This document shows, piece after piece, positions 12,185-24,000 of a DNA stretch of 64,000 nucleotides. Position numbers and translations under genes: made by a program. Source of the stretch: Vitis vinifera. Taxonomy: Eukaryota > Streptophyta > Magnoliopsida > Vitales > Vitaceae. Numbering within the stretch: position 1 is the first letter of the stretch; every line of letters begins with the position of its first letter. The stretch covers positions 5,223,001 through 5,287,000 of the forward strand of contig NC_081821.1 in the NCBI RefSeq assembly GCF_030704535.1, written 5' to 3'. The notes under the pieces were generated by a model that saw only the letters and a program-made list of their open reading frames with translations, made no database searches and was not told the origin of the DNA.

Positions 12185-12325
12185 TGTTGACCACCACCAC
12201 AACAACCAACACCAGGTAAATTCAAGGTATCATCAGTGACAAAATTCAAACCGAGGATCATATGTGATTCATTAAGACCACACTTTTCAATATTCGCCCT
12301 AACCAATTAAGTTACACTGGCAGGT
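12185..12325 (-). mobile_element. Possible tRNA-derived SINE relic
   Basis: On the minus strand there is an A-box-like TAACTTAATTGGTTAGGG and, some 40 bp later, a B-box-like CTCGGTTTGAATTTT. The spacing and order match a pol III internal promoter, but both boxes are degenerate, and I saw no tail or target duplication. Confidence 0.35.
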
Positions 12326-12371
12326 ATAAAACTTCGTATTTATATATTTAGGAAAATAAAAAAATTTGGTG

Positions 12372-13195
12372 AACTAAACCTTCCAAAAAATATAAATCTA
12401 ACAAACAAAAATAAAGAAATTAATTATTTAAAAAAAAATGAAAGCCTAAAACAAACAAATGGTTTGGAAGGGGACCACTAAGCAGTGGATTAATTGCTTT
12501 TTAATACGAAAGAAAACCAAAAATGGAATTATTCAGAGAACAAACCCTGTCTATGGTTCCCCCACAAGTATTATTAATCAGATATTTAGGGCCCGCAATT
12601 GAGTTTGAGATTATTAGTTGTTTTAAGAGTTTAAAGGTATCCCAACATCTATTTTTGGTTTGTGTTTTGATCTCTAGTTTGGTAAGGAAAGTGAAAAATC
12701 AAATTTTAGGACCGAGCAGGCTAGCCAAAGTTACCTAAAGCACTATGGAATGAATCTATATAGCATTCTTGCATGTCTGCAGCCAAACCTACAGGAATAT
12801 TGTTTGTTAGCATAGAAAGTGGAGGATTTTCAAGGGGAGAAATGAAGAAAACATCAAGCCTACATCACCTTGCACTTTTATGTTGGAGATGAATCAGGCA
12901 GCTGCCCATCTCCAGGGCTGAGAATTAGTGGAGATTGCATAATAGTGGGGGCAGTCTCCCTTACTACACTCTGGTATTACTGAAGTTGTAGTTCATAATG
13001 GAAAATTTTAAGTAGGATCTTGCACTTTGTTGATGTTTATTCATGAGCTTCAGTCTCATGAAGAGGAAGAAGTGGGTCGGCCTAATTATGGGCATCTTCG
13101 TTATTGTGAAGACATTTGCTGTAATCTTAATAAAATTGCGCATCTTATATTAAAAATTTTTTAGCTTCAACAAAAACATATTACCATTATCAGAA
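12372..13195 (+). pseudogene. Internally deleted SSL pseudogene (psi-SSL-D)
   Basis: This is a decayed copy of SSL-C. The 5' flank (12372-12610) aligns with 8885-9125. Exon 1, exon 2 and the first part of exon 3 are missing. Sequence from about 12872 resumes homology with late exon 3, including GATGAATCAGGCAGCTGCCCA and TCTCCAGGGCTGAGAATTAG. Homology continues into the 3' UTR (GGCCTAATTATGGGCATCTTC) and the AATAAA. The exon 3 remnant carries a small deletion and frame breaks, so no protein can be made. The promoter block now sits near a non-coding remnant. Confidence 0.8.
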
Positions 13196-13199
13196 ATTA

Positions 13200-14159
13200 A
13201 GAAGAGCTGATGGGGGAGAGAAAAGCGAGCAGATTGAGAAGTATTAGGGATTGGAGAAAAAAACTTAAGGATGGGACTTTCTTGATCTTAACAAAAGAAA
13301 ATTAATATTGGAGATTCTTGAGAAGCCAAAGATTCTTTTCTTTTTCTTTTTTTTTTCTTTTTTTTCAAACTCTTTTCTTCTAATAAGCCTTTAGAGTTTA
13401 AACACACTTATAGGTATTTCTGGATAATAATCAATTAAATAATATAACATGACCAATGCCTACTATTTCCTAGTGTTCTCATATGAACAACCTTTTTAAG
13501 AGAATCCTCAAGGCCTTGCTCAAATGATATGAACTTTAAGAGAGTCTTCAAGGCCTTTCCACTAAATAGATATATGTTATCATCCAGTCCCAAGTGTTGG
13601 AAAAAAAATCCTATTCACTCTGCTCCTATACACCAAGACATTCAAAGAAACATCTGCCTTCTCATGGTACAAACTAAAAAGGATGCAAATCTAAATAACT
13701 TTCTCACTGCTAGGACATAATATTTGGTGTATAAACCTTTAGACAACAGATATGAACAGATTCCACAGTTATTTTAGTTTCCTAATTTCAAAGGAGTTGA
13801 CTCAAGCATCCTTCAGAAGAACAATCACAGTTCCATCCTACATTTCTAGAATGACTATAACCAAAATAGAATAATCCTGTCAGGTGCATGTTGCATGGCC
13901 CAATATATTCCCTAAAGAGATGAAAGTCAAGGAAACCGGCTCCATTTATAGATTTCAAAGGCATTGAACTGGAGTCTAAGTTTCTCTGTCATTCTTTTCC
14001 AATGGCATAGGGAAGACATCAGATTCTTGTATTGAATTCAGTATAATTGTATCTCTAAGTACAAGTCTGGATTGGATCTCACAATTGTAAAATTATTACA
14101 CTCTTTTATCTAATACAAAGGGAGAAATAGAGTAACTTGCAAATGCTACAGTAGAACCT
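13200..14159. other. Gene-free stretch downstream of MED11
   Basis: Contains a pyrimidine-rich TTTTC tract (about 13335-13375) and the 3' flank of MED11. No exon, repeat or element was recognised. Confidence 0.5.
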
Positions 14160-16026
14160 TCAAACTGCATCGTGATATTCATCAATGGTTTCTTTCATTC
14201 CATCCAACTGTGAAATGACATATTCCAGCTTCTTGCAACAGATCTCATTAGATATTCTTGAAATGTAATCGCACTTCTCAAATGGACGGTACTCACATGC
14301 ACTTTTGATTTCATCCCGCAGGGTCATTTGGATGTCCTAGTTTTACAAAAGCAAAACAATATGTGGTAAAATAGCCATCTCAAACAATTCAAATCCAGCA
14401 TCAGATTCAAAAATTGATTAGTTAGAGTGATAACTTCAAGTGCAAAATAATACAACCGCAATAGGGTCATCCTCAATTCTATCCAAGCCACAAGCCAACC
14501 CTGCTCCATCACACAAAGATACATAACAAGCACACATGTTCAATTTTTGGACCTCTCTGAGGCCTGCAAGATTGATAGATGTGTGTCCAGATTGTGGGAG
14601 ATCTATGTTCTTCAACGTGTCCGGTCAGAAAAACCATCCTTTCCTTCCAACTAACATTAAACTTATTCAAATGCAAACTATTAGTTGTTCTAAGCGACAT
14701 TTTCACAACTGAGTTCTCTTTTTAGCTCCATTCCCTAGCTTTTTCACATGGCCATGGCCAATAGTATTGCCCTCATGAATGTTGTGTTGTGTAATTAAGG
14801 CCTCTAGGATATGCCTTTTTTTGCTAGTCCAGAACTACTTGCCGAAAAGGGGCTTTCATTGGGACGAAAACTTTATCTTGCTTTTTTTTATCGGTCATAC
14901 CCTTGGGGAAAGCCTTTATTGCTCTCAGATGTGAATAAAGGCATTCTTACATTAAAAGCCCACAGATGTGCTTGCATTGATTAAGGAATAGGTTTTGATT
15001 CTAATGATATATTCCTCCCCATAACAGTAAAGACATCCCCACATTATCTCAACAAATTCCAAAATTTTTAATTCTAGATGATCTCCATTGGGTGATGATT
15101 TTCTCAACTATAAAATACTTTCCACTTTTCCCTCTGACCACACATGTTTTTTCCAACTCTGACCATTTGGCCCTGCCAAATCAAAACCTAAAATGCCTTC
15201 CCTGGGACCCCAGTAATTTTCTTATGATGAATCCAGTCATTTGCACAATAGCTATACAGATATTATGCAGGTCATTCTCCTCATGGGAAACTGTCAAATC
15301 CTATGCTCTGCTGTAATGTGTATCATAAATTATGGGCATCCAAGGCCAAAACATTTGGGCATCCCTAGCAAAGCAGCCAATGGCCAAAACAAAAATTGTC
15401 AAATCACAACATCTAAGGCATTGAATTAGAGACCTTCAATTCAGACCAGCCCAACCATGACCCTATGATGTGTGAATATGCGTGTGCCTATATATTATAG
15501 GAAAATTGTCTAGATAATTATATGCATTCCGCATTCATTCAGAAATCAAGTGAACTAAAATATATCAGGAACTGCATTTGCACGTTTGAATTCCCAAGGA
15601 GAGGAAAAGAAAAACGATTGCTCATCAATCTCTTTAAATATTTTGATTTCCAAAAAATGAAACGGAATACCTATTTTATGCTCAAAGGAGATGAGTAAAA
15701 ACCCTCGTCAGTTCCAAACAGAGACAATTTTAATTGCTTTTTAGGGGGAGAATGGGAGGATGTGGAGAAACCAAACCTTGATTAATTGCATGAACTCGCC
15801 ACAGTGGATACTGAGCAATTCCTTCCTTGGACCAGAAGGATTACAGAGTTCATCCATCACTCCTCCGGCTAGTTCCAAAACCTTAATAATTCTCTGCACG
15901 CCCAAACCAAATTGCCTTTACTCATCAACCCAAGAGAACACGCACACACAGAAAGTGAGAGAGAGAGAAAACCTTTTCAACATTTTGAAGGCGTTGCAGA
16001 GAAGTGTTTGGGGTCTGCGAATCCAT
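14160..16026 (-). CDS. MED11: Mediator of RNA polymerase II transcription subunit 11
   Basis: Exons run 16026-15973 (18 codons), 15893-15777 (39 codons) and 14336-14160 (58 codons plus TGA), giving 115 aa, the usual plant MED11 length. All introns are GT-AG and phase 0. Landmarks are MDSQTPNTSLQRLQNVEK in exon 1, RIIKVLELAGGVMDEL in exon 2 and DEIKSACEYRPFEKCDYISR in exon 3, which match what I recall of Arabidopsis MED11. MED11 is a head-module subunit that pairs with MED22 in a helical bundle and links Mediator to Pol II and TFIIH in the nucleus. The small helical composition fits. A longer plus-strand open frame over exons 1-2 is only antisense. A telo-like AACCCTAG (minus, about 16091-16098) lies in the leader. 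PheRS beta follows upstream in the same orientation, 2 kb away. Confidence 0.9.
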
Positions 16027-17657
16027 GTAGTAGGGCTTCCACTTGAGACGTCAAAGAACCAGAGCGTATTTTTTCTTAGGTTGAAGGGGTCTAGGGTTGG
16101 GAGGTTTCGGGCTTACAGCTTCAATTGTTATTCACTCAATCAGAAAGTGTACAACAAGTTAAGTAAACAAGTATCATTATATATTTTTGGAATTAAAAAA
16201 TATTTTATTTAATATTTAAAAAATGCAAGGACCGCTTGAGCAGGGACAGAAGCACTCAAGCAGTTGGTCAAGCGCTTATATGGGGTCGAGCACCTAAGGC
16301 GCTCAAGCGGTAGTTAAGTGAGCTCGAGCACTCCTACCAAATCTACTAAAATATGACATAATATTTTCGAGATATTCATAAAATCGAGTTTGAAAATTTT
16401 ATACTGATTCCCTACGACTTATATGCCTATACATACCCCGATATACACTTAAAACATTTAGAGAAATTAATTGAGAGATTAAGTCTATCTTATCATACCA
16501 TTCTCAATCTCTCGAAAAAAAATCAAACATTGAAACTTATTTATTGGAGTAATTAAAGGTTGTTATGTCGCAAATATGAAATAAGTTATAAATTTTACAA
16601 GATAAGTTTTTAGGGAAGAACAGTTGAAACTATATAACTTATTTTCAAATTATAGATTTAAATTAGAAGTCTTAAACCCCATTGATTATCTTGATTACTG
16701 TAATAATATAAAATATTTGTGATATATTCCAAGTTTAATTAAGTTAAATACTCAACTCCCATTTTAAGAAAATTTTTAAATTTACCCATTCAACCTTTTG
16801 AATGTTACCCTAGTGGACCTAGGTTTTTTAAAATTGTAAATAGTTAGCCATGGAAATAGCAATTCCAAAATGTGGAATGAATGGGAGATAACAAAGTTGC
16901 ACGCCTTCTATCAGATAGAATCACCAAGAAGATGGCGATGATGATGATGAGACTCCAATTGTACCAATCGGAGTGCCAAGACGCTTGGGAAAATGGTGGA
17001 TGGTGGGTTCGAATTTTGCATATTTAACAAAAATCATCTAAATATTTGTATAAAATAATGTTTGAAATTCATGAATATTATCTATTTATGAAAACAATGT
17101 GAAGATTGACAAAAATAAATAAATAAATTAATTAATTAAAAAAAAAACTCAAAGTCTAATGGAACCGAATCAATTTAAGCTTTATTTTTTGACCTTATTG
17201 AAATTTATTGCTTCAATTTAAGGAAAAATCAAAATTATTCATTTGGGTGATGTTTGGAGAAATTTCCTGTGTTTGGCTTTAAATAATGTCATAATTTAAA
17301 ATTTTTAATTTAAGAAAAAATTTTGAAAAAAAAAATGGTTTCCAACAAAACCCAATGTAAATTTCTATTTTTTTTTTGAGTTATTATATTTTATATAAAA
17401 AAAAATATTTAAAAAATAGAAAATATATCCAAAAACCACCTTAAATTTCAGATTAAAATTTTTCTTGTGGAATTGAACATATATATAAACAAACTATAAT
17501 AAGTTAGCTTTTTAAAATCCTTAAATTCAATGCCAACTTATTTTTCTCCTTAACCCTTCTTCAGAACTTTAAAGTTTACACCAACCCCATAATTCACAAT
17601 TTTTATCCCCATAAGGGCCAATATTTTGTGAACTTGGTCATTTTTCTTTCAACCAGT
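16027..17657. other. Gene-free spacer between MED11 and PheRS beta
   Basis: AT-rich. Positions about 16225-16345 hold a short GC-richer patch with repeated CTCAAGCG/CGCTTGAGC motifs, like the degenerate LTR pieces common in plants, but no ends could be set. No gene seen. Confidence 0.4.
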
Positions 17658-17663
17658 TTTATT
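17658..17663 (-). terminator. Candidate poly(A) signal of PheRS beta
   Basis: AATAAA on the minus strand, about 346 bp after the stop codon. It is the first exact hexamer I noticed downstream, but plant poly(A) sites often lack one. Confidence 0.3.
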
Positions 17664-18008
17664 GAAACCATATTACAACTTCGGATAATTTCTATATTCC
17701 TTCAAAGTGGCATAAGTATTGCCCAGCTAAATTGCAATGACAAACTAACAACCTACAGCTGAAGATGACCAAAGTGGGAAGAAACACTCACCACTTTAAT
17801 CCAATGATTAACAAAATTGTAGTTAAAATATAGACCACAAATTTGCCTATCAGAAAAATTAAGAGTCCACGACAGAAACAAATGATTTGCCTCCCTTTCG
17901 GTTAGATGGGTCACTGCTTACAAATATAAGCATATAATTTACCTCCCCAGCAGCGGGCTGCTGGATCAGTTGGCTTTTAGCACCCAATGCCAATATAGCT
18001 GTGCCATC

Positions 18009-21000
18009 CTACAAAAAGCTCTCCATGTTGAGTTCCAGAAAGGAGCATGGATCTGAAATGTCGAAGTTGTTCAGGATCTGAAAACCACATACAAGAAACA
18101 CGATGATGTTAAAACACGATTCCCATTCTATATAACAATGATGTTACTAAAAATTTAAGCCTACAAAGATCTCAGAGATGTAACAAAAAATTTTATGTGA
18201 CTAAAAGGTAATTCAACTATTCAAGCAATCAAAGCATTCTATCACAGTCGAACATCAGATAGACATAAATATTATAATGAAAACAACTCCAGTTATAATA
18301 CAAAAACTGTGCCCACTGTCAACCAAAAATGTGACTCAAAAATACTGACTAAATTCCCCACGGCTTGCATTTACCCAATGATAAGGATTTTAAAAACTTG
18401 GTTATAGCCAGAATGGATGAAGCATGTTGTTCCATTAACTGGTATTATGAAGCAAAAGGGTTGTAAAAAATACTGCAGGAATCGATTCATATCAGCAAGT
18501 CGTTAAGCATAACCATATTAACATTTTACATACCTCTGGGTGCACAATGCCAAAGGTGCCTATGTGCTTCCCTCTGTAAATGATGCTAGCTTGTCGACCT
18601 GGAAGAAACTCGGGTTCCTGCAATAGATACCAAGTAAGACCATGAGCAAAATACTTCATATGAAGCTAAAAAGATGGCAGGATAAAACAAATGACCAAAA
18701 TTTTCCACAAACCCAACCCCCCCACCCACCCCCCCACAACCCAAAACAACTAAAAGACAGACGGGCAAAAAGTAAGGGGACAAAAGGTGCTTTACATTTG
18801 AAAGCTTTATGTAGTACCCAGTATCGTCTCCAACTGCAACAAAAGGACATCCAATAATTTCCATAATTCTGTCGACAAGGCAGTGAATTAGCTGCAAACA
18901 AAGAGTTGGAGGGTTAAGAAAGTCAAATCACCAGATGAGAATGCTAGAGGGATACATACTCAAGTTGAATGAAAAAATAACTGTTGTATAAGACACAGTA
19001 ATGAAGTGAATGCATGAAAAATATATAAACACACAATATACTGTAAAACATTCTTTTCTCATGTGAAGGAAGCTCCATTTTCACTAGGCACAGCATTGTT
19101 AAAATAATTACAGAAAAACTAGCTACAAAATTAAATTATGTTTAAAGGGTTGGTTCACAAAACACAAAATTAAGATCAATCAAGATATATATATATATAG
19201 ATCGTTTGTAAAGAAATCTAAAAATTAAAATACAAAAACTGTCTAGTCCAGTATTTTAAAAAATAAAAATAAAAAACTGGAAATATCATGCTATATATCA
19301 AATCTTCAATGCACAAAAACAAATAAATAAAATAAAATTTCAGCATACAATATCTTCAGATGCTATGGGGAAACAGTTCCACCAACATAATCCAATTGAA
19401 CCATTTATACTACATTAACCAGCCCTACAGTATCTGATCAAAGGATTTACAGTAACTTCTTACAAACCCTTGTCAGCAGTGAGAAAGTAAAAGGACAATG
19501 GTAAGGATCCATTTGGATCTTAGAAAGTAGAGGAAGAAAGAAAATGTTTTAAAAAAAAGCCTTAAAATCAAAATCTTCCCAAGCTATTTTCACATTTTCC
19601 TTTCTTTTTCCCAAGACTCAAATAGAATTACAAGTTGTTCAGGATCAGTTTATATGATTTTTTTAGTAATAAGAAATGGTATCAATTTTGATAGTAGTTC
19701 TTAGTGGATCCCAGCTTTGGTAAATAATGGAAGGATCAATGAATATTATGAATGAATGGTAATTTAAATAAAGTAATACCATCCACATGGACTTGCATAG
19801 CAATCTAGAAGGCATTGCAAAGCTAACTTCACTAGGATCGCACAGAAGAAAAATGAGAGGGATTCCTCCAATTAATTATTAGATCAGGAAATAACAAAAG
19901 AGTCTGCTCATGAAGACATGCTTATATCATTAGATAGATAATTAACAAGGTTCCCTATACTAAGTACCCTATCATTACTTTTTTTTACTTGACAAATTCA
20001 GCTGCAATCCATCTTCAGTTTCAAAGTTTGGTGGTGTTTTTTGTACTTAGTGGACAGCCCTAAGTAAAAATCTTACTAAATTTGTGGGCTTTCAAGTCTG
20101 TAATCATCCGTTATTGGTGGAATGGGTTGGTATTTGATGGACTGAAGAAGAGATATGGATGGGATCTTCTTGCACCTAAGAGGCAACCTCAGGAGCTGAG
20201 CTGAGCAATCTGAAGAAATGGGAGAAAGTTGATACAAAGGTAGATTTCAATAAAATTGCTTTGTTGGTGGAAGTTTCTGGGTCACGAAAAGAGCAGAAAC
20301 ATACAGCTGGTGAAGACCAAAAGGAACACACGAGTGTTTCACAAATCTCCCATCTTAAAGATCAGTGACTGCTACAAGTTTGCTGGTGAAGCAATTTCAA
20401 TGTCTTGTTTCTAAGCTATGGAAGAGAGAGAAAGACCTAGTGATAGAGTGTGTGAGAAAGATGGAGAAGAAAGCTGGTCCCAAGGTGCGAATGGGGACTC
20501 AGCGACTCATCTCCAGTCAGGGGGTAGGAAAAGGAGTTTTGGGATAGAATCCAAGACTTTTCTGGTCGAGACAGAGAAGAAGAAGGGCAGGATGCAAATC
20601 TTTATAGTGGAAAGAAAGGGAGATGTTTCCTCTTGGATCAAGTTGGGGCCGGCAAGTTTAGGGCCGCTCATTGAAGGCCTGGTCTCTTGTTCAAAGGACA
20701 TGAGAACTGGCTATTGGGAGAAACGCTGGCAAGAGAAGGGGAGATTTTTCTCCTTAGTGCGAGGCGAAAATAAGGGGGGATGTTTCCTTTGATTGGGGGT
20801 TATTGATAGGGCAAAGAACAGGTTCAGTATCTTTGTCCCCAAAGGCAGAGGAGCAAAAGGAGGTTGGGTCCTCTTGGCGGAGGCGCTGCGTGAGATGGAG
20901 TCTAGTCCAGGCGGGCAAGCGAGACGAGGACAAGGACAAATTTTGGATACCCATGTTGGGAAAACCCTTTGCGGAGGTGGTCAAGCAAAAAGGCAGCACC

Positions 21001-24000
21001 GGAGACGAGGTGGTTAGGGTGAAAGTGGATAACGGAGCTATAAGTGCGAATTTGGAGAAGCTGAACCAGTGCCTTGTCGGTTGCTGGATCCCAAGGCGCG
21101 GAGAGGGGGAAGATTTAAGGAGCTGGGGGACCCAAATGTCCAAAGTGTGGGGGCTAAAGGGCAATTTAGGCTTGGCCAAATTGAACGACGGAAAGGTATT
21201 ATTGGAATTTGAGATGGTAAAAGAAGCCGAGAAAGCCCTAGCAGATGGGGAAATAGAGGTCGGTGGCTTCGTCATACGACTGGAAAAATGGAGCCAAAGG
21301 ATGGGATGTTTGTCGGAGGAAGAGAAAGAAGGAGAGGCCTGGGTAAGGATTGTGGGTCTTCCCATTTCTCTATGGAGTCGAGACATTCTGAGCAAGATAG
21401 GAGAGGGGTGTGGGGGTTTTGTGGATATAGATGAGAAAACGGAGAGGAAGGAGGAGCTACAGTGGGCTAGAATTCGGGTAAGGATAAATGGAGGGAAAAT
21501 CCCTAAAATGGTGGAAATATGGGTTGAGAATCTGTGCTATTCCCTTTCTCTGTGGTGGGAGACGAGGCCGACGATGCGAGTGACGTCGACCGTCGAGAAA
21601 GGTAAACCCATCGGAGCAGATGAAGAGGTTGAGGGTGTCGGAGCAGATGAAGAGGTTGAGGGTGTCGGAGCAGATGGAGAGGTTGAGGGTGAGTTCCAGC
21701 CACGCGAGGGCAAGCGCGTGAGGGAGGCCGAGGGAGGCTCGAGGCTCGAGGAGCAGTTGCAGACTGTGGATGGGACGCGAAGATTGACTCCTGGGTCGGG
21801 GCGGTCCACGGAGTGCTCGCGTGGGTTGGGTGCGCTGCAACTAAGGCCCAAGGGAGTGGGGATGATGCAGAGTGGGCCTGCAGAGATGGGCTTTGTGGTG
21901 AAGCCTCGTGGGTCGGAGGGTTTAAGCCCATCTTCTTCCTCTGTGGTCTCTTTTGGGCAAAAGGCGAAGGTGGACTCCAGACGGATTAAGGCCTGGAAGC
22001 CCACGGTGGACATAGGTCTGGTAGCAGATGGTCAAAGGCCAATGAGGGAGCCAAGTGACCATCTTGTTGAGGCCCAAAGCTGCGGCCCAAGCGCGGGAAG
22101 CCCACTCTATGAATGTTCTCTGTTTTGGGAAAAGGATGGGCTGCGGAGGCTGAGAGAGGCAGAGTCCTTCCACACAGAGCAAACGAAGACTGATCTCGCC
22201 CTTATAGAGGAAGCGAAGAGGTACGTTCAGCCCGATTGCTTAATCTCTGAGCCTCCTCTTTCCCCTTCTTTTCTTTTTGGTCGGACTCCAGTGGGGGAGT
22301 TTTGCGACCTTTCTGGGCCTAGAAAGAAGCGTGATGAGGATGAAAATCCGCTCCAAATGATCATGGGATTGGAGTCCCCCTTGAGAGAAGCTGGAGAATG
22401 TTGGGATTTGGTGGAGGTTAGCAAAAGCAGCACTGTTGATATTGGAAAGGATTTGGGCTCTGATCAAATAGTGCCACGAGTAAATAAGGCAGGGGGGGAG
22501 CTTAGCTGGGAGAACAGCGATTTGGCCAAGTTCAGTAATTTCCTGGGGTTTTCGACAGAAGGATTGGAGAAGGACATTATGGAATTTCTGGTTAAAATTC
22601 GGAAGAGAAGGGAAAGAGTTCATAGCAAGAACATTCTGGAGAAAACCAAATTTGAGAGGGAGTTGAAAAGATTAGAGTGCTCCATTAACTATGAAGGGGG
22701 GAAGAAGCAAAATGTTGGGGGGCAAGTAAGGGGGTGCCAAATTATGGAATTTAAATGAAGCTACGAATACTGAGTTGGAATGTCCGTGGGGCCAATGACA
22801 GCGCCAAAAGAAGAGTCATTAAGGCAGTGATCAGAAGTCAGAGGGTGGATCTTTTTTGTCTTCAGGAGACCAAAATACAGACATTGTCGGAGGGCGTGGT
22901 GAGAAGCTTGGGTTCTGGTAGGTGGGCTAATTGGGAGGCTTTAGATGCTCTGGGCACTGCGGGAGGGATTCTGGTGTGTTGGGATAAGAGGTCTCTGGAG
23001 GTGATGGAGACGGAGGTGGGGAAATTCTCAGTTTCGTGTAGGATTAGGAATGTGGAAAATGGGATGACATGGATATTTACTGGGGTGTATGGTCCTTTCC
23101 CCAAAGAAGACAGGGATTGTCTGTGGGAAGAGCTAAGGGCGATTAGAGGCTTGTGGGAAGAGCCATGGTGTTTAGGGGGGGATTTCAATGTCATCTTGTC
23201 CCAGAGTGAAAGGAGTAGACAGGGAAGGTTGTCGGGGGCCATGAGAAGTTTTGCCTAAACTGTGGATGACTTAGAGCTCATTGATCTTCCTATGCAAGGG
23301 GGCATTGCCACTTGGAGTGGGGGAAGGAATAACCAAGCCTGGGCAAGACTAGATAGGTTTTTGGTGACTCAGCAGTGGCTAGATATGTTCAGTGGGGTAG
23401 CCCAATGCAGAATGCATAGACCCACTTCCGACCACTTTCCTATTTTATTGATGGGTGGGGGGTTAAGGAGGGGCCCAACTCCGTTTAGATTCGAGAATAT
23501 GTGGCTGAAAGTGGACGACTTTAAGGGTCTTCTCCGGGGGTGGTGGCAAGGGATTGAGGCAAGAGGTAGGGCCAACTTCAGATTGGCCTACAAGATGAAG
23601 GTTGTGAAACAAAATATTAAAGTTTGGAATAAGGAGGTGTTTGGAAGGGTGGAAGTCAATAAAAATTCTGCACTTCAGCAGTTGGAGTACTGGGATGGAG
23701 TGGAAAGTGAGAGGAGTCTGTCCATAGCTGAAGCTAAGCAGAAAAAAGAAGCCAAGGATGCATTTCATAAATGGGTGCTAATGGAGGAAATTCATTGGAG
23801 GCAGAAATCTAGGGAGCTGTGGCTAAAGGAAGGGGATAGGAATACCGGTTATTTTCATCGTATGGCCAATGCCCATCGCAGGAATAATTCTTTGGACAGG
23901 ATTACAATTAATGGGGAGATGCTGACCGAGGATCAAGAGATGAGGGAGGGGATAGTGAATGCTTTTCAAAAGTTACTCTCAGAAGAGCCGAAGTGGAGAG

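Larger units (their letters stand above)
10966..13195 (+). repeat. Second copy of a tandem segmental duplication containing SSL-C
   Basis: The same features recur in the same order about 3.4 kb apart. The AT-rich array at 7580-8665 recurs at 10966-11990, the SSL-C upstream region at 8885-9125 recurs at 12372-12610, and the SSL-C 3' end at 10300-10650 recurs at 12880-13195. The shared promoter block includes GAAAGCCTAAAACAA, ATGGTTTGGA and ATGGAATTATTCAGAGAACA. This shows one duplication of the whole upstream-plus-gene unit, later reduced by an internal deletion. Confidence 0.7.

Noticed and set aside
15760..16212. Plus-strand 150-codon open frame
   Set aside because: It is antisense to MED11 exons 1 and 2, which explain the sequence with correct splice sites and family match.
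21457..22013. Long minus-strand frames rich in Pro and Ser
   Set aside because: Shadows of the LINE-A ORF1 linker. No family motifs and no independent start context.
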